Below are positions 18,473 to 26,461 of a DNA stretch of 64,000 nt, piece by piece. The translations under genes were made by a program, and so were the position numbers. The notes below the pieces were generated by a model, which saw only the letters and a program-made list of their open reading frames with translations, did not search any database and was not told where the DNA came from. Source of the stretch: Pseudomonadota bacterium (lineage in GTDB: Bacteria > Desulfobacterota > Desulfobacteria > Desulfobacterales > Desulfolunaceae); contig JAHIRD010000082.1 of the NCBI GenBank assembly GCA_018818835.1, positions 45,503-109,502 of the forward strand. Direction: 5' to 3'. Position 1 is the first letter of the stretch. Each line of letters begins with the position of its first letter.

Positions 18473-18586
18473 GGGGATTCATTGGTTAACGAATCTGTCA
18501 CCCAGCCATTGGAAGGTATTTCATTATCTGAATTGACACTTGCCGGGCATGACAACAACGCCAGTCTGCTGAAGAGGTCATCGTGA
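18473..18586 (+). pseudogene. Fragment of the 'GDSFVNESV' repeat protein
   Basis: The frame reads GDSLVNESVTQPLEGISLSE followed by LTLAGHDNNASLLKRSS and stop. The DNA from ggggattcattggttaacga onward closely matches the last repeat of the secreted protein gene at 60445-60849 (GDSFVNESVIRQLEGMSLSK). There is no start codon, and the frame differs from the upstream lipoprotein. It is therefore a displaced 3' remnant of a paralogue, not a gene. Confidence 0.75.
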
Positions 18587-18638
18587 TGTCCCCCCTTTTG
18601 CTTTTTTTGACCGATTAAACCGAACCCTGTTCCATGTG

Positions 18639-18772
18639 ACTTCGTGTCCTTCAGTGAGCTACGCGAACGGGTGGTTTAAAAAAAAGAAAACATCTCCACC
18701 CTAAACTTCATGTCCTTCATGACCTTGGTGAATAAAAAAGTTAAGTTTCCAGGCTTTGCCTGGAAACGAAAT
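18639..18772 (+). repeat. Composite dispersed repeat, right copy (inverted relative to 15182-15350)
   Basis: Contains cttcgtgtccttcagtgagc, acgcgaacgggtggttta, catctccaccctaaacttca, tgtccttcatgacctt and a final ccaggctttgcctgg palindrome, in the same order as the reverse complement of 15182-15350. It is shorter by about 47 bp between GAAAA repeats. Confidence 0.8.
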
Positions 18773-18968
18773 AAAGAAACGGTTTAACCACAAAGACACG
18801 AAAAAAGATAAAAGATTATCCCTGCCGGGGGCCCAAACATGAATTTTGGGATGAGTCACATGTCCGCTGTCGAGATGCAAGCACGGGCACGACGCATCGT
18901 GCCCCTACCCTCCCGATGATCTCACTCCGTGATCGTTGTGCCTCTGTGAGAGACGAGGCTTTTGGTGT
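18773..18968. repeat. Further palindromic repeat modules
   Basis: Includes gggcacgacgcatcgtgccc followed by ctacc (18885-18909), a REP-like palindrome of the same style as 3661-3758. Also includes ttgtgcctctgtgagagacg (18937-18956), the inverse of the tctcacagaggcaca module at 8.4 and 14.1 kb. No gene is supported. Confidence 0.6.
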
Positions 18969-18983
18969 GGTTAATAAAAACAA

Positions 18984-19027
18984 TAAAAGCGGTTAAAAAA
19001 AGTATTTTTTCTTTAACCGCTTTTATT
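18984..19027. terminator. Bidirectional hairpin terminator
   Basis: aaaagcggttaaa and tttaaccgctttt form a near-perfect stem around an AT-rich loop, with T-rich sequence on both sides. It lies just after the stop of the reverse-strand DUF6125-like gene and can end transcription from either side. Confidence 0.65.
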
Positions 19028-19085
19028 TTGTGTTCCCCTTCACCTTCCGAACAAACATATCAAAAAATATAACCGCCGGACGTCC

Positions 19086-20558
19086 TTACACATTCACATA
19101 GGTAAACTTCCATTGGCAACACACTTCATCCTCACATGTTCTGGGAGGCATCGTTATAATTTGCAAACGGATTTCCTTGCCCACCAGTCCCCTGCTGTAC
19201 ATTCCACAGCTATTACCGATAGCGGGCGGATCCAGCTCACAGGTCTTATTTATCATATCATCCGACCCACCCATGGTTTCCAGCATGGTTATTCCAAAAC
19301 ATGTATTGAAGGTATATATTCCGGTATTTTCATCCGGCATTTCGAAACGATTATCGAAGCTCGGCGGCTGGGCCGTAATGTCTACCTGTACGGCCTTCAG
19401 GAAGCCATCAATACCACTGCCCGACGTATTCAAATATTTCATCATGATGCTACGGGCCGCTTCCGCCAAGTCAACGCTCCAGACCACCGTTTGCATTGTA
19501 GTCCCCGCTGCATAGCTTCCGCCTTCTTCCATCATTTCCTGTACCTGATAGTGCAATATCGTATCCAGGTCGATCTTATGATACATTAAAAACATCCGGG
19601 AAAGCTGTTCCCGTGAGAAATCCGTAATTCTCAGATCGGGTCTGAACGGTCCGCTATAGTCATCCAGTTTAATATCCAACTCATCGGTGAGATCCCCTCT
19701 TCTATCCATCTTATCGGGGTCAATCAAAAGGTTTGGTTCCTCATCGCATTTGCTGCCGTTAATGCTGTAGTAAAGCTCCCATTTGCAACACACATGATCC
19801 TCGCTCAGTCGGGGAGGCATGGTCAGATTTTTCACTTTTATATATGGACTGTATTGTTTTGCAGCATTTTGGATAGCCCGGGGACATCTCTTCATACAAA
19901 CGTCACGTAGCTCATCTGATCGTCCGGCTTCTTCATACTGCATGGCCAGCCCGCATCGATTGATCGTGACAATGCCTTGACGTTTCGTCGGCATTTCAAA
20001 CACAACGTCGTTATAATGACTTGGAAGTGTATTCAACTCGATTTGCCATTGTTTCATGTAGGATTCAAGGTTATTGCCTTGGATGTTCATCGTCTTTTTG
20101 ATCATATTGTGGACAAGCAAAATCATATTGGAACCCCAAATATTGGTTTCCATATCTATAAATGCTTCATGCCCATGGTTTTCAATAAAATATCCCCTGT
20201 AAGCTGTCATTATGGCGTTATGATACTCACTGGCCATCTGGTGAAACCGGCTTAGTCCAATATTTGAGAAATCCGTATACCTTAGATGGGGTCTGAACGG
20301 CCCGCTATAGTCATCCAGCGCCACGCCTGGAACGACATTTATTTCTGATCGTGTATCTTCCCCTAATACTCGTTTCACGTAATCAACGTCATCTCCACAA
20401 ACCATGGGTTCATCACAGCCACTAAAAAAGGGCACGGTCAGAGCGATTGAAGAGGCAGCAACACACTTGCAAAACTGACGTCTATTCACACGCGGCAGTC
20501 CTTCTTTCTCTCTCAATTCATTTAATTTGTCCAAATGCATGTCTTGTTTGCAAAACAT
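19086..20558 (-). CDS. Tat-type lipoprotein with two tandem DUF6125-like domains
   Basis: 490 residues. The N-terminus has a twin-arginine signature (VNRRQFCKCVAASSIALTVP) and a lipobox-like FFSGC (Cys48), suggesting export in folded form and lipid anchoring. Two homologous domains follow, each starting LDDYSGPFRPxLR(Y/I)TDFS (residues ~81 and ~298) and ending in TMPPRxxEDxVCCxW (near 265 and 480). The pattern matches DUF6125/L-2-amino-thiazoline-4-carboxylate-hydrolase-like proteins, usually single-domain, small and cytoplasmic. A duplicated, exported version with a paired Cys-Cys at the end of each repeat is unusual. Substrate and role are unknown. The gene is monocistronic, with a strong hairpin after its stop. 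An ATG with upstream aaaggagaggc decides the start. Confidence 0.7.
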   Translation of the reverse strand: MFCKQDMHLDKLNELREKEGLPRVNRRQFCKCVAASSIALTVPFFSGCDEPMVCGDDVDYVKRVLGEDTRSEINVVPGVALDDYSGPFRPHLRYTDFSNIGLSRFHQMASEYHNAIMTAYRGYFIENHGHEAFIDMETNIWGSNMILLVHNMIKKTMNIQGNNLESYMKQWQIELNTLPSHYNDVVFEMPTKRQGIVTINRCGLAMQYEEAGRSDELRDVCMKRCPRAIQNAAKQYSPYIKVKNLTMPPRLSEDHVCCKWELYYSINGSKCDEEPNLLIDPDKMDRRGDLTDELDIKLDDYSGPFRPDLRITDFSREQLSRMFLMYHKIDLDTILHYQVQEMMEEGGSYAAGTTMQTVVWSVDLAEAARSIMMKYLNTSGSGIDGFLKAVQVDITAQPPSFDNRFEMPDENTGIYTFNTCFGITMLETMGGSDDMINKTCELDPPAIGNSCGMYSRGLVGKEIRLQIITMPPRTCEDEVCCQWKFTYVNV

Positions 20559-21035
20559 AGAGCCTCTCCTTTAAATTGTTTTTCGATACAAGGGTTTTTG
20601 AATAAACAAACATGTAAATTAAACCATTGATTAATTTTTAAAGATAATCGGTTTATTGGATTAGCCCCTTTTAAACCGACCGCATGGTAAAAAAAATCAA
20701 TCTAATAAATTTAGACCGACGACAAGGGGTAATTTGTCGAAATTTTTTTAATTTATTTAATAACGGCCTAAGAGGGCACTGTTTTAAAGCCATGCCTATA
20801 TCTGAAATCAGTTTTCGAACCTGAGTACTATTCAAGTTAAAATAATGATGGAAAATCAGGGTATTCTGTTTATTATATAATTATATTACTGATTTTATTA
20901 TACTTATTTAACAGATTGAATATTCATTAAAATTGCTTGACATTTTATACCGATTCAATAAAAATAGAATATCACTCAATGCGAATCACGATTAAATAAT
21001 TCGTTTAGTCTAACCATATGTAAGGATGAATCATT
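20559..21035. promoter_or_regulatory. Divergent promoter region before the fatty-acid operon
   Basis: About 475 bp of AT-rich DNA. A TTGACA at 20937-20942 about 95 bp before the thiolase ATG could be a -35 box, but the only candidate -10 sequences (AAAAAT at 17 bp, TAGAAT at 22 bp) are poor. No obvious operator palindrome was found. Confidence 0.3.
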
Positions 21036-22214
21036 ATGAACAAGGTAGTTATCGTGGCAGCAGCCAGGACGGCAATCGGTAAATTCGGCGGCATGTTCAA
21101 AGACAAGAATGCACTGGACCTGACCATTCCCGTCATGCAGGCCTTGATCCAAAGAACAGGAAAAGACATAGGGCCCCATATTGACGATGTCATCTGGGGC
21201 TGCAATTACCAGAAAACAAACAAAGAGAACAATCTGGCCCGCGTGGCTCTGATCAAAGCAGGATTGCCCGTATCCGTTCCAGGCGTCACCATCCACAGGA
21301 ACTGCACGTCCTCCATGTCCGCCGTACAGATGGCGTATTATCAGATCAAGTGTGGGGAAGCGGATATAATCATGGCCGGGGGCACGGACAGTATGACCAA
21401 TGCCCAGTACACCCTTGATAAAATGCGTTACGGTACCCAGATCGGCCATACGGAAATCAGAGACTCCATGTGGGATTCCCTGACCAATCTGGGCGTGGGG
21501 CCTGCCATGGGTGTCACGGCAGAAAATCTTGCTGAAAAATATAAAATCAGCCGGGAAGAGCAGGATGAACTGGCCATTTTGAGCAACAACCGCGCCATAG
21601 AAGCCATTGACCAAGGCCGCTTTAACCAGGAAATCGTGCCCGTTGAGCAGATCACCAGAAAAGAGAAGTTGTTGCTCAAGACCGATGAACATCCCCGACG
21701 TGGATCAACCATGGAATCTTTGGCCAGATTAAAACCCAGTTTCAAGGAAAACGGAACGGTCACAGCTGGCAATGCGTCCGGAATCAATGACGGATCTTCC
21801 GGCTTGATCCTGATGAGTGAAGCAAAAGCCAAGGAATTGAATATTCCGGTCCTTGCCACGATTCTCGCAACGGCAACCACCGGAGTTGAGCCTGAAATCA
21901 TGGGAATCGGACCGGTATCGGCCAGCAGGAAAGCCCTTGAAAAAGCGAATCTCACTCTGGAGGATATCCAGTTGTTCGAAATCAACGAGGCATTTGCCGC
22001 CCAGTACCTGGCCTGTGAAAAAGAACTGGGGCTCAACCGCGACATCACTAACGTAAACGGCAGTGGTATCGGCCTGGGTCATCCCGTGGGCGCCACAGGT
22101 ACCCGCCTGATCACCACCCTTATTTATGAAATGAAACGTCGGAAAATCAAAACAGGGCTCGCCTCCCTTTGCGCAGGCGGCGGTATGGGAACAACCGTGA
22201 TCATCGGTATGTAA
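21036..22214 (+). CDS. Thiolase (acetyl-CoA/3-ketoacyl-CoA C-acyltransferase)
   Basis: This 392-residue protein is full length for the family. Catalytic residues are all present: nucleophile Cys90 (VTIHRNCTSSMSAVQ), His349 (GSGIGLGHPVGATGT) and the acid/base Cys379 (SLCAGGGMGTT). The family's AGGTDSM and NEAFAAQ motifs are also visible. It catalyses reversible thiolytic cleavage of 3-ketoacyl-CoA, the last step of beta-oxidation. It heads a plus-strand run with an acyl-CoA dehydrogenase, a patatin and a 3-hydroxyacyl-CoA dehydrogenase, supporting degradation (or reverse synthesis) of fatty acids rather than PHB formation. Chain-length preference cannot be read. The ribosome-binding site is taaggatg. 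The spacing to the next gene is 84 bp. Confidence 0.93.
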   Translation: MNKVVIVAAARTAIGKFGGMFKDKNALDLTIPVMQALIQRTGKDIGPHIDDVIWGCNYQKTNKENNLARVALIKAGLPVSVPGVTIHRNCTSSMSAVQMAYYQIKCGEADIIMAGGTDSMTNAQYTLDKMRYGTQIGHTEIRDSMWDSLTNLGVGPAMGVTAENLAEKYKISREEQDELAILSNNRAIEAIDQGRFNQEIVPVEQITRKEKLLLKTDEHPRRGSTMESLARLKPSFKENGTVTAGNASGINDGSSGLILMSEAKAKELNIPVLATILATATTGVEPEIMGIGPVSASRKALEKANLTLEDIQLFEINEAFAAQYLACEKELGLNRDITNVNGSGIGLGHPVGATGTRLITTLIYEMKRRKIKTGLASLCAGGGMGTTVIIGM

Positions 22215-22298
22215 ATGATGATGTCGGAAAAAGTCCCCTATGCGGCCTTATCGTGTAACACGTTTTAAGATTAACGGATTAAACATCAGGAGTTTAGA

Positions 22299-24113
22299 AT
22301 GGCACAACTTATTGCAGACCGAAGAGATATCGACTTTGTTCTTTACGAACAGCTTGAAGCCGATAAACTTTCAACACATAAAAAGTTTAAAGAGTTCAAT
22401 AAAAAAGTCTTTGACATGATTATCTCAGAGGCCCGAACACTGGCCATCAAGGAAATTTTACCCACAAACCATGACGGGGACAGACAGGGTGTTGTCTTTG
22501 ATAAGGGAAAGGTCACTGTCCCGCCCTGCTTTCACCGCCCCTATGGCCTCCTTGCCGAAGGGGCCTGGACCTCCATGACCGCAAGCCTTGAATGGGGTGG
22601 CCAGGGCCTGCCTGAAGTGATCAACAGGGCTGTTCTGGACTATATCTGGGGGGCAAACTACTGCCTGGCCAATTATGGAACCATGGGCCACGGTACAGGC
22701 ATCATGATTGAGCATTTCGGAACCCAGGAGCAAAAAAGCCTTTACCTGCAAAAGCTCTACTCGGCTCAGTGGGGAGGTACCATGCTTCTTACCGAACCCC
22801 AGGCCGGATCAGACCTTGGCGCCCTCAGCACACGGGCCGTTAAAAACCAGGACGGGACGTACAGCATCACTGGAACAAAAATTTTTATCACCAATGGAGA
22901 GCACGACCTGACAGACAACATCATCCACCCTGTGCTTGCCCGGATTGAGGGGGCACCTGCAGGAACCAAGGGAATTTCAATTTTCGTGGTCCCCAAGATA
23001 TGGGTGAACCCGGATGGTAGCTTAGGGGAACCCAACGATGTGGCCTGCACCGGTGTGGAGGAAAAATTGGGGATCCACGCCAGCGCAACCTGTACATTGA
23101 GCCTGGGTGAAAAGGGCCAATGCCGGGGATACCTTCTGGGTGAAGAAAACCAGGGTATGAAAATCATGTTTTACATGATGAACGAAGCCAGGCTGAATGT
23201 GGGATTCCAGGCCTTCACCTATGGCTCTGCTGCCTATCTTTATGCCGCTAATTATGCGAAAGAGCGCATCCAGGGCAAGGATCTTCTTGCATCAAAATCA
23301 CAAGATTCCCCCAGTGTGCCCATCATTCAGCATCCGGATGTGCGCCGCATGCTCATGTGGATGAAGTCCCATGTGGACGGCATGCGCAGCTTTGTGTATT
23401 ACGTTTACTCCCTGTTTGACCGGATTGCCACGGAAACGGACAGCGGTATCTGTGAAAAAAATCGCGATCTGATCGATTTTTTCACACCCCTTGTCAAAGC
23501 CTACCTGAGCCAGAAAAGTTTCGTTATCTGCGCCGAGGCCATGCAGGTCTACGGTGGCTACGGCTACACTGCGGAATACCCCATCGAACAACTTCTTCGG
23601 GACTGCAAAATCACATCCATCTACGAAGGAACAGACGGAATCCAGTCCATGGATCTTCTGGGCCGGAAAATGAGCATGAAAAAAGGGGTGTTGTTCCAGC
23701 GTTTCCTAAGCGAAGTCCGTGAAACCATCCTGGATGCAAAAAAAGATAAGCATCTTGACACCCTGGCCCAAGCCCTTTCACGGGCACTTGACCGTCTGGA
23801 ACCTGTGGGGCAAGACCTTGCAAAGACAGCTGCATCCCCTTCGGTTAAAACCGCCTTTGCCTTTTCCTTCCCCTTCCTGGACGTGACAGGGGATGTGATT
23901 ATGGCCTGGATGCTTCTGTGGAGAGCCTGTGTGGCTTCAAAAGCCCTGGCATCAAACCCAAAAAAGAAAGATGTTGATTTTTATCAAGGAATCATCAAAA
24001 CAGCTGAATTCTATATCCATAGCCAACTTCCCACCACCCTTGGAAAAATGGAGGGGATACATAACCTGAACACGGCGGCCATCGATATTCCGGACGCATG
24101 TTTTGGAGGCTAA
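22299..24113 (+). CDS. Acyl-CoA dehydrogenase, long (~600-residue) subfamily
   Basis: 604 residues, longer than the ~380-residue classical enzymes. It matches the FadE5/DmdC-like group with an extra C-terminal helical domain. An N-terminal helical cap, FAD-binding middle (LLTEPQAGSDLGALSTRAVK, IFITNGEHDLTDNI) and C-terminal domain (ICAEAMQVYGGYGYTAEYPI, LRDCKITSIYEGTDGIQSMD) are present. The likely catalytic base is Glu443 in YEGT. It oxidises acyl-CoA to trans-2-enoyl-CoA and passes electrons to ETF. Ribosome-binding site caggag. The neighbours place it in beta-oxidation. No enoyl-CoA hydratase or ETF genes are in this operon, so those steps use genes elsewhere. Confidence 0.92.
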   Translation: MAQLIADRRDIDFVLYEQLEADKLSTHKKFKEFNKKVFDMIISEARTLAIKEILPTNHDGDRQGVVFDKGKVTVPPCFHRPYGLLAEGAWTSMTASLEWGGQGLPEVINRAVLDYIWGANYCLANYGTMGHGTGIMIEHFGTQEQKSLYLQKLYSAQWGGTMLLTEPQAGSDLGALSTRAVKNQDGTYSITGTKIFITNGEHDLTDNIIHPVLARIEGAPAGTKGISIFVVPKIWVNPDGSLGEPNDVACTGVEEKLGIHASATCTLSLGEKGQCRGYLLGEENQGMKIMFYMMNEARLNVGFQAFTYGSAAYLYAANYAKERIQGKDLLASKSQDSPSVPIIQHPDVRRMLMWMKSHVDGMRSFVYYVYSLFDRIATETDSGICEKNRDLIDFFTPLVKAYLSQKSFVICAEAMQVYGGYGYTAEYPIEQLLRDCKITSIYEGTDGIQSMDLLGRKMSMKKGVLFQRFLSEVRETILDAKKDKHLDTLAQALSRALDRLEPVGQDLAKTAASPSVKTAFAFSFPFLDVTGDVIMAWMLLWRACVASKALASNPKKKDVDFYQGIIKTAEFYIHSQLPTTLGKMEGIHNLNTAAIDIPDACFGG

Positions 24114-24212
24114 CAGGATCAGATCTGATTTAGATGTTTGTTTTTATCTCGTGTGTGTTCGCGGATTCGTGAACACGAACGGCAATCAAAAAGGAATATT
24201 TTATCAGAGCCT

Positions 24213-25094
24213 ATGAAAACCATAAAAGAAAATAAAAAAGCACTGGTCGTTGAAGGTGGAGGCATGAGGGGAATTTTCACCACAGGCGTACTTGATTCGT
24301 TTTTAAGCAGCGCCTTTGATCCCTTTGACATGTATTTCGGCGTATCTGTTGGCGCCTCAACCCTTTCCTCATTTCTGGCGGGTCAGTTCAAGAGGCATTT
24401 TCGTATCTTCACTGAGATGGCATGCCGGCCCGAATTCATGAGCTTGAAACGCATGATTACAGGAGGAAGCTACATGGATCTGGACTGGCTCTGGAACACC
24501 GTTGAAGCCAGCTCCCCCTTGGACACACCGTCCATTGATCTCAATCTCAAAGGGAAAGAATGTTATATTGTCTGTACCCATGTGGAAACCGGCAAACCCC
24601 TTTACCTTAGCCCCTGGGGAAAGGAATGGATCGGAATTCTCAAGGCATCAAGCGCCATCCCCCTGTTGTACAAGCACTTTCCCCAATTCGAAGGTGCCCC
24701 TCTGGCTGACGGGGGTGTATCCGATCCCATCCCGGTGATGGAAGCGTACAACAAAGGGGCACGTCACATCGTGGTTATCAGGACACGTCCGGTAAATGCG
24801 CGGAAAGAGGCCTGGCTGACACCGGCCATCAGCTCCATGTTTTTTAATAACACGCCCCAGCTCAAAGAAGAGATTCGCAGCCAAGCCCGGCGTTACAATG
24901 AGACTCTGGATTTCATGGAATCACCACCAAGTGACCTGACCATCACCCAGATTGCTCCCCAGACTGCCATGAAAACCCGAAGAACAAGCAAACAAAACCA
25001 GTTTCTGATCAATGATTATAGCGAAGGAGTAAAACGGGGGCTTCATGCCATTGACATATTAGATCCAAAGGATCAACAGGCTTTAACACATTGA
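24213..25094 (+). CDS. Patatin-like phospholipase (YjjU-type)
   Basis: 293 residues from the ATG at 24213 (MKTIKENKKALVVEGGGMRG). The patatin catalytic dyad is intact: oxyanion loop GGGMRG (residues 15-20), nucleophile Ser45 in GVSVGAS, and Asp166 in ADGGVSDP. There is no signal peptide, so it acts in the cytoplasm or at the inner membrane. The FGVSVGASTLSSFLAGQFKR and DFMESPP-type regions resemble E. coli YjjU. It probably releases fatty acids from lipids to feed the surrounding beta-oxidation enzymes. The substrate is inferred. An upstream frame from 24138 would add 25 residues of unlikely composition. The stop is followed 11 bp later by the next gene, so the two are co-transcribed. Confidence 0.85.
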   Translation: MKTIKENKKALVVEGGGMRGIFTTGVLDSFLSSAFDPFDMYFGVSVGASTLSSFLAGQFKRHFRIFTEMACRPEFMSLKRMITGGSYMDLDWLWNTVEASSPLDTPSIDLNLKGKECYIVCTHVETGKPLYLSPWGKEWIGILKASSAIPLLYKHFPQFEGAPLADGGVSDPIPVMEAYNKGARHIVVIRTRPVNARKEAWLTPAISSMFFNNTPQLKEEIRSQARRYNETLDFMESPPSDLTITQIAPQTAMKTRRTSKQNQFLINDYSEGVKRGLHAIDILDPKDQQALTH

Positions 25095-25105
25095 AGGAGA
25101 AAAAA

Positions 25106-26260
25106 ATGACAATAGATACCATAAAAACCATCACCGTTCTGGGTGCGGGGGACATGGGGCACGGTATAGCCGAAGTGGCTTTGATGGCCGGATATCGCGT
25201 TTATCTGAGAGATATCAATTCCGCTGCCGTTGAAAAAGGCGTCAAACGTATCATCGAAAGCCTTGAAAAGCTCGTTTCCAAAGGGAAGGTTGCAGCTGAT
25301 CTGTTTGATAAAATCAAAAAAGAACTGCTCATTCCCATCACCGACTTAAAAAAGGCGGTCCAAAACACAGATCTGATCATTGAAGCGATTCCCGAAATCA
25401 TGGAGCTTAAAAAGGAAACATTCAGCATCGTGGATGAAGCAGCACCATCCCATGCCATTATCGCCTCCAATACCTCCACCATGAGTATCAGTGAATTTGC
25501 CGACGGCACAAAACGCCCGGACAGATTTGCCGGTCTGCATTATTTCAACCCGGCAGTGCTCATGCCCCTTGTGGAAGTGATCCGGGGGAGTAAAACAAGT
25601 GAGGCCACCTTCCAGACCTGTTACGATTTTGTTCTAAAAAACAAAAAAGTCCCGGTCCGTGTAAATAAAGATGTTGCAGGTTTTATCGTCAACCGTGTCC
25701 AGGCACCGGGGGGTGTTCTTCTAAACTGCATCCTTGATCAAAAGATCGCCAACCCCGAAGAAGTGGACGCCCTGATGAGAAACCAGGGGCTTCCCATGGG
25801 CCCCTATGAAATCTTTGATTTCACCGGCATTGATATCAATGTCCATGTATTTTCCTATTATGCAAAGGCCATCCACCCGGATTACGCCATCGGAAAAACC
25901 ATGAAGGGGCTCTATGATCAAGGAAAACTCGGGAAAAAAACAGGCTCGGGGATATTTGACTGGTCCAAAGGCAGACCGGCCATTGATCTGACCAAAACAA
26001 CCCAGGCCTTTGATCCCATGGACCTTCTGGCTGTGAATGCCAACGAAGCCGCACGCATCGTCGCCATGGGCGTCTGCTCCTTTGAGGATGTGGACACGGC
26101 CATTAAAAACGCCACAGGAAATCCCAAGGGCCTGATCAGCCAGATCAAACACATTCCGGCCAAAGACATGACCGAACGCCTTGAAAATTTGTCCAAAACC
26201 TTTGGCAAAGAGATTTTTAAACCGTCTCGGCTGATACGTGAAGGTGCCTATTGCTCGTAA
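25106..26260 (+). CDS. 3-hydroxyacyl-CoA dehydrogenase (NAD-dependent, stand-alone)
   Basis: 384 residues from the ATG at 25106, preceded by gaaggaga at ideal spacing. The alternative TTG start at 25091 would sit inside that ribosome-binding site. The Rossmann NAD site reads VLGAGDMGHGIAEVALMAGY. The catalytic region has GLHYFNPAVLMPLVEVIRG (catalytic His) and the C-terminal helical domain is duplicated (FIVNRVQAPGG; EAARIVAMGVCSFEDVDTAI). It oxidises 3-hydroxyacyl-CoA to 3-ketoacyl-CoA. The enoyl-CoA hydratase domain found in FadB fusions is absent. It is the last gene of the operon, with an intrinsic terminator about 150 bp downstream. Confidence 0.92.
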   Translation: MTIDTIKTITVLGAGDMGHGIAEVALMAGYRVYLRDINSAAVEKGVKRIIESLEKLVSKGKVAADLFDKIKKELLIPITDLKKAVQNTDLIIEAIPEIMELKKETFSIVDEAAPSHAIIASNTSTMSISEFADGTKRPDRFAGLHYFNPAVLMPLVEVIRGSKTSEATFQTCYDFVLKNKKVPVRVNKDVAGFIVNRVQAPGGVLLNCILDQKIANPEEVDALMRNQGLPMGPYEIFDFTGIDINVHVFSYYAKAIHPDYAIGKTMKGLYDQGKLGKKTGSGIFDWSKGRPAIDLTKTTQAFDPMDLLAVNANEAARIVAMGVCSFEDVDTAIKNATGNPKGLISQIKHIPAKDMTERLENLSKTFGKEIFKPSRLIREGAYCS

Positions 26261-26410
26261 GACCCCATCCATTTGGCAAGACAATGGCATCGTTGTTCCC
26301 TGACCGTTGACACGCAATCGTCGTCAGGCAGTCTGAAGATCCATCTGTCATTTTTGAATGAAACCATTTAACCATTGGCCTCATCGAATGGCACCGCGCC
26401 ATTTGTCCCC

Positions 26411-26452
26411 AGCCCTGCGGTGAGTGAAAACATAGCCGCAGGGCTTTTTTAT
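26411..26452 (+). terminator. Rho-independent terminator of the fatty-acid operon
   Basis: agccctgcgg and ccgcagggct form a perfect 10-bp GC-rich stem around a 15-base loop, followed by tttttt. It closes the plus-strand operon just before the convergent hybrid kinase gene. Confidence 0.9.
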
Positions 26453-26461
26453 AAACAGAGG

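Noticed and set aside
20937..20970. Strong sigma-70 promoter ahead of the thiolase
   Set aside because: TTGACA is present, but no acceptable -10 box falls at 16-18 bp, so it is recorded only as a weak candidate region.
21428..22082. Reverse-strand frames opposite the thiolase gene
   Set aside because: The sense strand encodes an intact, motif-complete thiolase; the antisense frames are composition shadows.
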